From Corbicula japonica (lineage: Eukaryota; Mollusca; Bivalvia; Venerida; Cyrenidae), in the NCBI GenBank assembly GCA_038501625.1, contig JAZAYU010000003.1:5346796-5410795 (forward strand): a DNA stretch of 64,000 nt, given 5' to 3'. Position 1 is the stretch's first letter. Every line of letters begins with the position of its first letter. Shown piece by piece: positions 35,701 through 46,890 of the stretch. Under the pieces are notes generated by a model. The model ran no database searches, was not told the origin of the DNA, and saw nothing but the letters and a program-made list of their open reading frames with translations. A program made the translations under genes and the position numbers.

Positions 35701-38700
35701 CATCTTGTAACTGCCGCAGTTACAGCATTGACAGCAGTAAGATCGTTTTACTGCGGCAGTTACAGCAGTAATATGTTCGTACATTAAAAAATATATATAT
35801 AAAATCATCTTACTGCCGCAGTTACAGCAGTGACAGCAGTAAGATCTTTTTACTGCGGCAGTTACAGCAGTTACAGCAGTTACAGTGGTAATATGTTCTT
35901 ATTTTCAAAAATTATCACAAAAATCATCTTACTGCCGCAGTTACAGCAGTGACAGCAGTGAGATCGTTTTCACTGCGGCAGTAGTAGCAGTTACAGCAGT
36001 AAGATGTACTTAGATGAAAAAACAAACGACAAAAATTATCTTACTGCCGCAGTTATAGCAGTTACAGCAGTAAGATCGTTTTACTGCGGCAGTTACAGCA
36101 GTTACAGCAGTAATATGTTCGTACATTAAAAAATATATTTATAAAATCATCTTACTGCCGCAGTTACAGCAGTGACAGCAGTAAGATCTTTTTACTGCGG
36201 CAGTTACAGCAGTTACAGCAGTTACAGTGGTAATATGTTCTTAATTTCAAAAATGATCACAAAAATCATCTTACTGCCGCAGTTACAGCAGTGACAGCAG
36301 TGAGATCGTTTTCACTGCGGCAGTAGTAGCAGTTACAGCAGTAAGATGTACGTAGATGAAAAAAAACGACAAAAATTATCTTACTGCCGCAGTTATAGCA
36401 GTTACAGCAGTAAGATCGTTTTACTGCGGCAGTTACAGCAGTTACAGCAGTAATATGTTCGTACATTAAAATATATATATAAAAAATCATCTTACTGCCG
36501 CGGTTACAGCAGTGACAGCAGTAAGATCTTTTTACTGCGGCAGTTACAGCAGTCACAGCAGTTACAGTGGTAATATGTTCTTATTTTCAAAAATTATCAC
36601 AAAAATCATCTTGTAACTGCCGCAGTTACAGCAGTGACAGCAGTGAGATCGTTTTCACTGCGGCAGTAGTAGCAGTTACAGCAGTAAGATGTACGTAGAT
36701 GAAAAAAAACGACAAAAATTATCTTACTGCCGCAGTTATAGCAGTTACAGCAGTAAGATCGTTTTACTGCGGCAGTTACAGCAGTTACAGCAGTTACAGT
36801 AGTAATATGTTTTTATTTTCAAAAATTATCACAAAAATCATCTTACTGCCGCAGTTACAGCAGTGAGATCGTTTTCACTGCGGCAGTAGTAGCAGTTACA
36901 GCAGTAAGATTCGTACATTAAAAAATATATATAAAAAATCATCTTACTGCCGCAGTTACAGCAGTGACAGCAGTAAGATCTTTTTACTGCGGCAGTTACA
37001 GCAGTTACAGCAGTTACAGTGGTAATATGTTCTTATTTTCAAAAATTATCACAAAAATCATCTTACTGCCGCAGTTACAGCAGTGACAGCAGTGAGATCG
37101 TTTTCACTGCGGCAGTAGTAGCAGTTACAGCAGTAAGATGTACGTAGATGAAAAAAACAACAAAAATTATCTTACTGCCGCAGTTATAGCAGTTACAGCA
37201 GTAAGATCGTTTTACTGCGGCAGTTACAGCAGTTACAGCAGTAATATGTTCGTACATTAAAAAATATATATAAAAAATCATCTTACTGCCGCAGTTACAG
37301 CAGTGACAGCAGTAAGATCTTTTTACTGCGGCAGTTACAGCAGTTACAGCAGTTACAGTGGTAATATGTTCTTATTTTCAAAAATTATCACAAAAATCAT
37401 CTTACTGCCGCAGTTACAGCAGTGACAGCAGTGAGATCGTTTTCACTGCGGAAGTATTAGCAGTTACAGCAGTAAGATGTACGTAGATGAAAAAAAAAAC
37501 GACAAAAATTATCTTACTGCCGCAGTTATAGCAGTTACAGCAGTAAGATCGTTTTACTGCGGCAGTTACAGCAGTTACAGCAGTAATATGTCCGTACATT
37601 AAAAATATATATAAAAAATCTTCTTACTGCCGCAGTTACAGCAGTGACAGCAGTAAGATCTTTTTACTGCGGCAGTTACAGCAGTTACAGCAGTAATATG
37701 TTCGTACATTAAAAAATATATTTATAAAATCATCTTACTGCCGCAGTTACAGCAGTGACAGCAGTAAGATCTTTTTACTGCGGCAGTTACAGCAGTTACA
37801 GCAGTTACAGTGGTAATATGTTCTTAATTTCAAAAATGATCACAAAAATCATCTTACTGCCGCAGTTACAGCAGTGACAGCAGTGAGATCGTTTTCACTG
37901 CGGCAGTAGTAGCAGTTACAGCAGTATGAAGTACGTAGATGAAAAAAAACGACAAAAATTATATTACTGCCGCAGTTATAGCAGTTACAGCAGTAAGATC
38001 GTTTTACTGCGGCAGTTACAGCAGTTACAGCAGTAATATGTTCGTACATTAAAATATATATATAAAAAATCATCTTACTGCCGCGGTTACAGCAGTGACA
38101 GCAGTAAGATCTTTTTACTGCGGCAGTTACAGCAGTCACAGCAGTTACAGTGGTAATATGTTCTTATTTTCAAAAGTTATCACAAAAATCATCTTGTAAC
38201 TGCCGCAGTTACAGCAGTGACAGCAGTAAGATCGTTTTACTGCGGCAGTTACAGCAGTAATATGTTCGTACATTAAAAAATATATATAAAAAATCATCTT
38301 ACTGCCGCAGTTACAGCAATGACAGCAGTAAGATCTTTTTACTGCGGCAGTTACAGCAGTTACAGCAGTTACAGTGGTAATATGTTCTTAATTTCAAAAA
38401 TGATCACAAAAATCATCTTACTGCCGCAGTTACAGCAGTGACAGCAGTGAGATCGTTTTCACTGCAGCAGTAGTAGCAGTTACAGCAGTAAGAAGTACGT
38501 AGATGAAAAAAAACGACAAAAATTATCTTACTGCCGCAGTTATAGCAGTTACAGCAGTAAGATCGTTTTACTGCGGCAGTTACAGCAGTTACAGCAGTAA
38601 TATGTTCGTACATTAAAAAATATATATTAAAATTCATCTTACTGCCGCAGGTACAGCAGTGACAGCAGTAAGATCTTTTTACTGCGGCAGTTACAGCAGT

Positions 38701-39490
38701 TACAGCAGTTACAGTAGTAATATGTTCTTATTTTCAAAAATTATCACAAAAATCATCTTACTGCCGCAGTTACAGCAGTGACAGCAGTGAGATCGTTTTC
38801 ACTGCGGCAGTAGTAGCAGTTACAGCAGTAAGATGTACGTAGATGAAAAAAAAACGACAAAAATCATCTTACTGCCGCAGTTATAGCAGTTACAGCAGTA
38901 AGATAGTTTTACTGCGGCAGTTACAGCAGTTACAGCAGTAATATGTTCGTACATTAAAAATATATATAAAAAATCATCTTACTGCCGCAGTTACAGCAGT
39001 GACAGCAGTAAGATCTTTTTACTGCGGCAGTTACAGCAGTTACAGCAGTTACAGTAGTAATATGTTCTTATTTTCAAAAATTATCACAAAAATCATCTTA
39101 CTGCCGCAGTTACAGCAGTGACAGCAGTGAGATCGTTTTCACTGCGGCAGTATTAGCAGTTACAGCAGTAAGATGTACGTAGATGAAAAAACAACAACAA
39201 AAATTATCTTACTGCCGCAGTTATAGCAGTTACAGCAGTAAGATAGTTATACTGCGGCAGTTACAGCAGTAATATGTTCGTACATTAAAAAATATATATA
39301 TAAATCATCTTACTGCCGCAGTTACAGCAGTGACAGCAGTAAGATCCTTTTACTGCGGCAGTTACAGCAGTTACAGTAGTAATATGTTCTTATTTTCAAA
39401 AATTATCACAAAAATCATCTTACTGCCGCAGTTACAGCAGTGACAGCAGTGAGATCGTTTTCGCTGCGGCAGTAGTAGCAGTTACAGCAG
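29760..39490. repeat. Satellite section 2: A-B-C spacer monomers and higher-order repeat
   Basis: Each approx 113-bp monomer is a double hairpin block plus one of three AT-rich spacers: A (TGTTCTTATTTTCAAAAATT), B (ATGTACGTAGATGAAAAAA) and C (ATGTTCGTACATTAAAAAA). ABC trimers give a 340-bp period. Trimers missing B or C give 217-235 bp, and those with an extra C give 443-450 bp. Spacer A recurs about 31 times. The order of trimer types repeats about every 2.48 kb from 32407 on. Confidence 0.9.
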
Positions 39491-40071
39491 TAAGATGTAC
39501 GTAGAGTTAAAAAAACGACAAAAACATCTTTCTGCCGCAGTTATAGCAGTTACAGCAGTAAAATCTTTTTACGGCCGCAGTAACAGCAGTTACAGCAGTA
39601 ATATGTTCTTATATTTAAAAAAATGTACCAAAAATCATCTTACTGCCGCAGTTACAGCAGTGACAGCAGGGAGATCGTTTTTCTGCGGCAGTAACAGCAG
39701 TGACAGCAGTAAGATCAGTACGATGTTCTTAGATTATAAAACACAATACGAAAATCATCTTACTGCCGCAGTTACAGCAGTGACAGCAGTAAGATCGTTT
39801 GTACTGCGGCAGTTACAGCAGTTACATCAGTAATATGTTCTTATATTTAAAAAAATGTAACAAAAATCATCTTACTGCCGCAGTTACAGCAGTGACAGCA
39901 GTAAGATCGTTTTTCTGCGGCAGTAACAGCAGTGACAGCAGTAAGATCAGTACGATGTTCTTAGATTATAAAACACAATACCAAAATCATCTTTCTGCCG
40001 CAGTTACAGCAGTTACAGCAGTAAGATAGTTTTTACTGCCGCAGTCACAGCAGTGACAGCAGTAAGATCAT

Positions 40072-43000
40072 CTTATTTGCAATAAACTTTGATTGTATAG
40101 TAACTGAATCGTATTTTTGTTTCGGAATGCTGTTTACTGTCTTTTTTACAATTTTGAAGGAGTATGGAACAATTGTTAAAGTAGAACCATTTTTATTTTA
40201 AAAATTCTTGGTTAACTTTTAGTGACCAGAAACTTTCCGGACTAAATTTTTGGACTCGGGAAGTAATGTTCAGGCGATAGCCGGAAATGATCCGGAATAC
40301 CCATGTTGGGGTGATCCAGGACTACGTAATTTTTTGAATTTTTAATAAATGAAACGCAGTTTCCATATTTACGCACGCGCATTTCTTTTACCTTAATTCC
40401 GAATAAGACTGTTTTTTTTACTATTTTGAGAATTACGGTACAGTTGCTTAAATAGCATCAATTTTACCGTTCAACTTCTTAGATTAAAAACAACACCAAA
40501 ATCATCTTACAGCAGTTCCAGCAGTGACAGCAGTAAGATGATAGCCTTTACTGCAGCAGTAACAGCAGTGGCAGCAGTAAGATCGTTTTTTCTGTGGCAG
40601 TAACGGCAGTGACAGCAGTAAGATCGTTTTTACTGTGGCAGTAACAGCAGTTACTGCAGTAAGATCGTTTATACTGCGGCAGTAACAGCAGTTACAGCAG
40701 TAAGATCAGTACGATGTTCTAAGATTATAAAAAACAACATCAAAATCATCTTACTGCCGCAGTTACAGCAGTGACAGCAGTAAGATAGTTTTTACTGCCG
40801 CAGTCACAGCAGTTAAAGCAGTAAGATCATCTTATTAGCAATAAACTTTGATGAGTGATCCGGAACTACCAGAATTTTATATCTTGTTGAATTTAACTTG
40901 ATTTCTACATTTACTTACAATTAATTGTATAGTAACTGAATCGTATTTTTATTCGGAATGCTGTTTACTGTCTTTTTTAGCATTTTGAAGGAATATGGTA
41001 CAATTGTTAAAGTAGAACCATTTTTATTTTAAAAGTTCTTGGTTATCTTTTAGTGACCAGAAACTTTCCGGACTGATTTTTTGGACTCGGGAAGTAATGT
41101 TCAGGCGATAGCCGGAAGTGATCCTGAATAACCCATGTTTGGGTGAACCTGAACTACCTAATTTTTTGAATTTTCAATGATTGAAACGCAGTTTCCATAT
41201 TTACGCACGCGCATATCTTTTACCTTTATTTCCAAAAAAGTGACTGTTTTTAAAATATTTTGAGAATTACGGTAGAGTTGGTTAAACAGCGTCAATTTTA
41301 CATTGCAAAGTCTTAGATTATGAAAAACAACACCAAAATCATCTTACTGCCGCAATAGCAGCAGTGACAGAAGTAAGGTCGTCTTTACTGCAGTTTTAAC
41401 AGCATTGGCAGCATTAAGATCGTTTTTACTGTGGCAGTAAGGGCAGTGACAGCAGAAAGGCCGTTTATGACTGCGACAGTAACAGCAGTTACAACAGTAA
41501 GATTGTTTTTACTGCGGCAGTAACAGCAGTTACAGCAGTAAGATCGTTTTTCTGCGGCAGCAACAGCTGTGACAGCAGTAAGATCGTTTTTACTGCGGCA
41601 GTTACAGCAGTGACAGCAGTAATGTCGTTTTAACTGCGACAGTAACAGCAGTAAGATTTTTTTATTCCGCGGCAGTAACAGCAGTTACAGCAGTAAGATC
41701 AGTACGATGTTCTTAGATTATATAAAACAACACCAAAATCATCTTACTACCGCAATAACAGCAGCAGTAAGATAGGTTTAACTGCCGCAGTCACAGCAGT
41801 TACAGCAGTAAGATCATCTTATTTGCAATAAATTTTGATGAGTGATCCGGAACTACCCGAATTTTATGTCTTATTGAATTAAACTTGATTTCTACATTTT
41901 CTTCCAATTAATTGTATAGTAACTGAATCGTAATTTTATTCCGAATGCTGTTTACTGTCTTTTTACCATTTTGAAGGAATATGGTAAAATTGTAAAAATA
42001 GTACCATTTTTATATTAAAAATTCTTGGTTAACTTTAAGTGACCAGAAATTTTCCGGACTTAATTTTTTGGACTCGGGAAGTTATGTTCAGGCGATAGAA
42101 GGAAGTGATCCGGAACACTCCATGTTGGGGTGATCCGGAACTGCCTAATATTTTGAATTTTTAATGAATGAAGCGCAGTTTCCATATTTTCGCACGCGCA
42201 TTTCTTTTACCTTTATTCGCAATAAAAGTTACTGTTTTTTTTTTACTATTTTGAAAATTATGGTACATTGCTTAAATAGCATCAATTTCAACGTGCAAAC
42301 TCTCAGATCTTACTCTTCGGAGTACCCGCCCTTTGGCTTTGCAATGCTTTTAGCTTCTTATGTTTTATATGTTTATGTGCTATTGCATGCAACATTGTTG
42401 AGCCGATGGATGGGTTATTTCACCAAGACAACTTGTACTTGTTTTGTGATACGAGAACCCGTTGGGGGCAAGTGTGAGGTTGGTGCACCCTAGAACCTGG
42501 TTTAAACCCCCAGTGGCAATTTGTTTTGCCACTGACCGTTCCAAGGAGGTATCCCCAAAGGTTCTCTTCTTCGTTATTTGTTTGTGGCTTCCTATTTGAA
42601 CTGACATACTTATATAAAAATGCGCTCTCTCTTTCTTCCTCTCTTCTTTCTCGCTGCGTGGAGAGGCTGTGTTTTTTTAGTGTGGCGATTCCTGATATGC
42701 ATATATTGCCTTTTTTTAGATTATGAAAAACAACACCAAAATCATCTTACTGCCGCAGTTACAGTAGTGACAGCAGTAAGATCGTCTTAACTGCAGCAGT
42801 TACAGCAGTTACAGCAGTAAGATCGTTTTTACTGTGGCAGTAAGGTCAGTGACAGCAGTAAGGCCGTTTTGACTGCGGCAGTAACAACAGTAACAGCAGT
42901 GACAGCAGTACGATGTTCTTAGATTATAAAAAACAGGATCAAAATCATCTTACTGCCTCACTTACAGCAGTGACAGCAGTAAGTTTGTTTTTACCACAGC

Positions 43001-43613
43001 AGTAACAGCAGTTACAGCAGTAAGATAGTTTTTCTGCGGCAGTCACAGCAGTGACAGCAGTAAAATCATTTTTACTGCGGCAGTAACAGCAGTGACAGCA
43101 TTAAGATCATCTTACTGCCAGTAAGATATTCTAAATCAACAAAAATCCTCTTTCTGCCGCAGTAACAGCAGTAAAGCCATCTTACTGCTGCGGTGACAGC
43201 AGTTACAGCACTAAGATCATCTTACTGCCACAGTAACAACAGTGACAGCAGTTAAATCATCTTATTTGTAATAAACTTTAATAACTGATCCGGAACTTCT
43301 AGAATTTTATGTGCTGTTGAATATGATTTCTACATTTACTTACAATTAATTGTATAGTAACTGAATCATACTTTTATTCCGAATGCTGTTTGCTGTCTTT
43401 TTTAACCATTTTGAGCGAATATGGTACAATTGTTAAAGTAGAACAGTTTTTACTGAAAAAATGCTTGGTTAACTTTAAGTGACCAGAAATTTTCCGGGCT
43501 AAATTTCTTGGACTCGGAAAGTAATGTGCATGTGATAGGCGGAAGTGATCCGGAATACACCAATACACCCCACTACCTTATTTTTTGAATTTTCAATGAA
43601 TGAAACGCAGTTG
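40072..43613. repeat. Satellite section 3: composite units with long spacers
   Basis: CAG blocks of 330-520 bp alternate with a spacer seen four times: 40076-40505, 40838-41341, 41821-42307 (resuming after a Penelope insertion) and 43263-43613 (cut by the gap). Spacers share ATAGTAACTGAATCGTA, CTGTTTACTGTCTTTTT, GTGACCAGAAA, TTTGGACTCGGGAAGT and TTACGCACGCGCAT. Spacer 1 lacks about 80 bp present in spacers 2 and 3. Confidence 0.9.
42308..42715 (+). mobile_element. Solo Penelope-like pseudo-LTR inserted in the satellite
   Basis: Reverse complement of 12600-12950: GCACCCTAGAACCTGG, GCCACTGACCGTTCC, ACAACTTGTACTTG, ATTCCTGATATGCATAT. It interrupts the third composite spacer at a point where spacer 2 reads AAGTCTTAGATTATG, and AGAT occurs at both junctions. 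It is better preserved than most other copies, so it inserted after the spacer had been amplified. Confidence 0.8.
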
Positions 43614-44113
43614 NNNNNNNNNNNNNNNNNNNNNNNNNNNNNNNNNNNNNNNNNNNNNNNNNNNNNNNNNNNNNNNNNNNNNNNNNNNNNNNNNNNNNNN
43701 NNNNNNNNNNNNNNNNNNNNNNNNNNNNNNNNNNNNNNNNNNNNNNNNNNNNNNNNNNNNNNNNNNNNNNNNNNNNNNNNNNNNNNNNNNNNNNNNNNNN
43801 NNNNNNNNNNNNNNNNNNNNNNNNNNNNNNNNNNNNNNNNNNNNNNNNNNNNNNNNNNNNNNNNNNNNNNNNNNNNNNNNNNNNNNNNNNNNNNNNNNNN
43901 NNNNNNNNNNNNNNNNNNNNNNNNNNNNNNNNNNNNNNNNNNNNNNNNNNNNNNNNNNNNNNNNNNNNNNNNNNNNNNNNNNNNNNNNNNNNNNNNNNNN
44001 NNNNNNNNNNNNNNNNNNNNNNNNNNNNNNNNNNNNNNNNNNNNNNNNNNNNNNNNNNNNNNNNNNNNNNNNNNNNNNNNNNNNNNNNNNNNNNNNNNNN
44101 NNNNNNNNNNNNN
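43614..44113. other. Assembly gap (500 N)
   Basis: Exactly 500 unknown bases, a usual arbitrary scaffold-join size. It cuts the fourth composite spacer, and no satellite is seen on the far side. Confidence 1.
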
Positions 44114-45890
44114 CAAGGATATACTTTTTGGGATTTGATGTTTGCCGTTGACGTTCTCTCTGATATGCAGGATTTATTTTCTCTAATGCCCGGTCAAATT
44201 TATTCTATTCAGTTCCGCCGATTTTTTTCTCTTTTGGGACAAACCCATTCTTTTATATGCGAAACATTCGCCGCTGATCATGGAAGGGTGTTAATCTGAA
44301 AATACCGCATTGATGGGCCCATGTTCAAATTGTACAGTTTAGTGGTGTACATTTTGAGTTGCACTCAAACCTGGGTTAGGCAGCGTGGGCAGTAATATGC
44401 ATTTCCATTACTGCCCAATAACAGGCTCAATCAATCGAGTCTGCAATATTTTCATATTTGTCTTGTTCATTGGCTTTAAAAGTTCCCTTTCGTCTATTTC
44501 TTAAATTAATATTTCAATATTTATAGTTCTGATTGCATTTCATATGGTATTAAATACTAAAAAACAAAATGCGCATTATTAAGGGAAAATAGAACACAAT
44601 TTCATAAAACACAGCCACTAAACAAAGACAATATGGAGGTGGTAAGTAGAAGTACACATATACGAAAATGTATCCTAAGTATGAGTTTTGAAATATTCCT
44701 TTGTAGACTTTAAAATTATCGTCCATTTTTAAATAACTACATGTATTTGTAGCATGTAGATATGAATAAAAAATGCTCGATAATATTTATTGAAACAAGT
44801 CTAACTGCGCATTTTTAATATTTAAGTTTTTACAGCATAATACTTTCTTTGTGCAGCAACATGCACTTTAAACAGTTTTATTTCTTTATATAAACCTGAT
44901 TCTGGTGGTGAAAATTGGGAAAAAAATGAAAAAAATGTGTTGATTTAAGAAACACGCGGCCAATAAGAGAATACCAGTGACACAATGTGTTGGACGATTT
45001 CATTCAAGACAAAGAATTTCGTCTTATCTTTAACAGTGAAATCAAAAGGAATAACAGCTCAGCGGTAAGCAAAACACCTTATTTTCCAAATTTACTAACA
45101 GTTCCTGAAGAAACCAGTGGTAATTTTTGATTTGGGTGTCTACTGTTATTATTATATTGCTTAAGCATTTGGAAGCGTCTCTCAAATGAGTTTCAGTACC
45201 GACAATTTCACTTCGCAGGAAGATAATAAACAAATAAATCTAACCTGATAATTATATGGTTATCGGATAGTTGGCAATTTAACGCCGGGTGTCGTAGAGG
45301 ATTCAGTGAGTAAAGGAACTGTGAAAACCCTGACAAAAGATGATGCGAACCACAGAACATTGCAAAGAAATAACTATGCTTGAGAACTGATCTTTAACTA
45401 TAGCTTAAGATCAGTTCTTAAGCATTCTTATCATCAAATACTGTTAGTTACTATTGGTCTTGAAAATGTAAAAGAGACTTACGGGAATAATAAATATATA
45501 TATGTTGACCGGGTTTAAGCGACATGGGAATAAATCATTGCCAATAAACAGGCTTACTTAATGATTAACTGTAATATTTTATTATTGTTCATGACTGGAT
45601 TTTTTCATTTATTTTAATCATGCTGTATAGTATTTTTATTTTTAAATCTGTGCTATTTTTATTTGCATATTTCGTTATTTGGACTGCGTTCATTTTGTAT
45701 GCGACAACAATTTAATAAACAGAATACAAAATCGATTACAAAGTTTTTACAATCATGCAGAAATTAACAGACAGATAAATTTCAGATTGCTTAGTGCAAA
45801 ATGTTTTGGAAGGATGTGAATATTATCAGAACATGTCCAAAGTTATGTTATTTGTTTTCTCCCATCAATCAATATTCGCTATTATTAATT
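44114..45890. other. Non-coding; dispersed hairpin repeat and a perfect-looking stem
   Basis: TGGGCAGTAAT facing ATTACTGCCCA (about 44387-44418) is the centre of a dispersed repeat related to 27100-27215. At 45376-45425, ATGCTTGAGAACTGATCTT faces AAGATCAGTTCTTAAGCAT with one mismatch. No gene seen. Confidence 0.5.
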
Positions 45891-46890
45891 AACTAAAACA
45901 ATATTGACACAATATGTACAATTCGGTCCACCTTATATGGGTTTCACTCAATTCATATGAAATCTCAACTGGGCCATTACGAGATAACCTGGGCCAATAC
46001 GGATTTTTCTGAGCCAATATGAGATCGCATGATTCTGATTGGATAATGAACTGGTCCAATATGGATTAAATCACTTCCTTTTAAAAACAAAAATGCCGCC
46101 ATTTTGGAATTTCTATGTCGAATTTTTATGGATAAAAATGATAATAGATAGTGTGACTTTGGACACGAGGTGCATTTATTCAAAGAGGCAGAGGATAAGT
46201 CTATGTTGCCGCTTTTGGTCGTTTCTTTCTGTGTAATGAAAATCTTTGAGTTTATCTAACTCATCAGTACAACAACAATGCGGATGTCTGCAGCAAGAAT
46301 TCTTGAAACTAAAAAACAGTTACTTTTAAGGGATTACTCTTGATTTGAGCAAGTATATTCAGAAAAATTTTGCAAAAAGGATCAAAGCTTCGTTTGGATA
46401 ACTTACAGACATGATAAATTGAGTATTACCTGCGGAATTCGTGGATGGAATGTGCGAAAAAAGAAATTTTTTTGGATATAGATCTATTTGGATATGAACT
46501 AAATTTAGACTGGAAGAAGAAGAGAGTTGGCTGCCACAGTGTGTAGGAATGTTCAGGTTGTTTTTCTATTCAAAACAAAACAACCTTCATATCTGCATCT
46601 CCATGGTAGCTTATATCAGCCAGGTCACTACTGGACATAGACTCATTGAAGATGCCAGACATTAGAATCAGAGTTGACACTTCATCTCTTCAGGCCGGTA
46701 AATTAGCAAGTCTAGAACTATGAATATTGTGTTAATTAATAAAATTGTCATTAATCAAGTGAATTCATATTGGCCTTGTTATTGGGTCTCGGGCAGTCAT
46801 ATTAGCCCTCGGCCTTCGGCCTCGGGCCAATATGACTACCCTTGACCCAATAACAAGGCCAATATGAATTCACTTGATTAATAACATTAT
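45891..46890. repeat. 1000-bp tandem duplication, copy 1
   Basis: Starts ATTATTAATTAACTAAAAC and ends in a long palindrome. The next copy starts with the same words exactly 1000 bp later. Copies agree at roughly 90 per cent with scattered substitutions and short indels. The open frames in it (for example 45977-46183) are shared by both copies but show no recognisable domain. Confidence 0.9.
46750..46882. repeat. 133-bp near-perfect palindrome in copy 1
   Basis: ATTAATCAAGTGAATTCATA pairs with TATGAATTCACTTGATTAAT, and the inner arms run through GGCCTTGTTATTGGGTC to CCTCGGCCTTCGGCCTCGG at the centre. Arms are about 65 bp with few mismatches. This is a foldback MITE or the terminal hairpin of the duplicated unit. 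Confidence 0.9.

Larger units (their letters stand above)
29187..43613. repeat. Hierarchical CAG-rich satellite array (>14.4 kb)
   Basis: Tandem array built from GTTACAGCAGT-type words and the palindromic core ACTGC(C/G)GCAGT. Each unit can fold: ATCTTACTGC at one end pairs with GCAGTAAGAT at the other. Three sections follow each other: a 41-bp simple repeat (29197-29755), a higher-order section with three alternating AT-rich spacers (29760-39490), and composite units with longer unique-type spacers (39490-43613). It ends in the scaffold gap, so its true length is unknown. The many minus-strand frames reading TAVTAVTAAV and YCCNCYNCGSK are repeat by-products. Function unknown. Confidence 0.95.

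Noticed and set aside
30952..40029. Many open frames of 60-112 codons reading TAVTAVTAAV or YCCNCYNCGSK
   Set aside because: They arise from the tandem repeat, shift frame with spacer length, occur on both strands and have no start context or splice pattern.
29187..43260. CRISPR-like array (regular palindromic repeats with spacers)
   Set aside because: Spacers fall into only three or four recurrent classes, the host is a eukaryote with introns and LINEs, and no cas genes are present. It is a satellite.
43499..44151. Long open frames of 183-205 codons
   Set aside because: They consist almost wholly of the 500-N gap.
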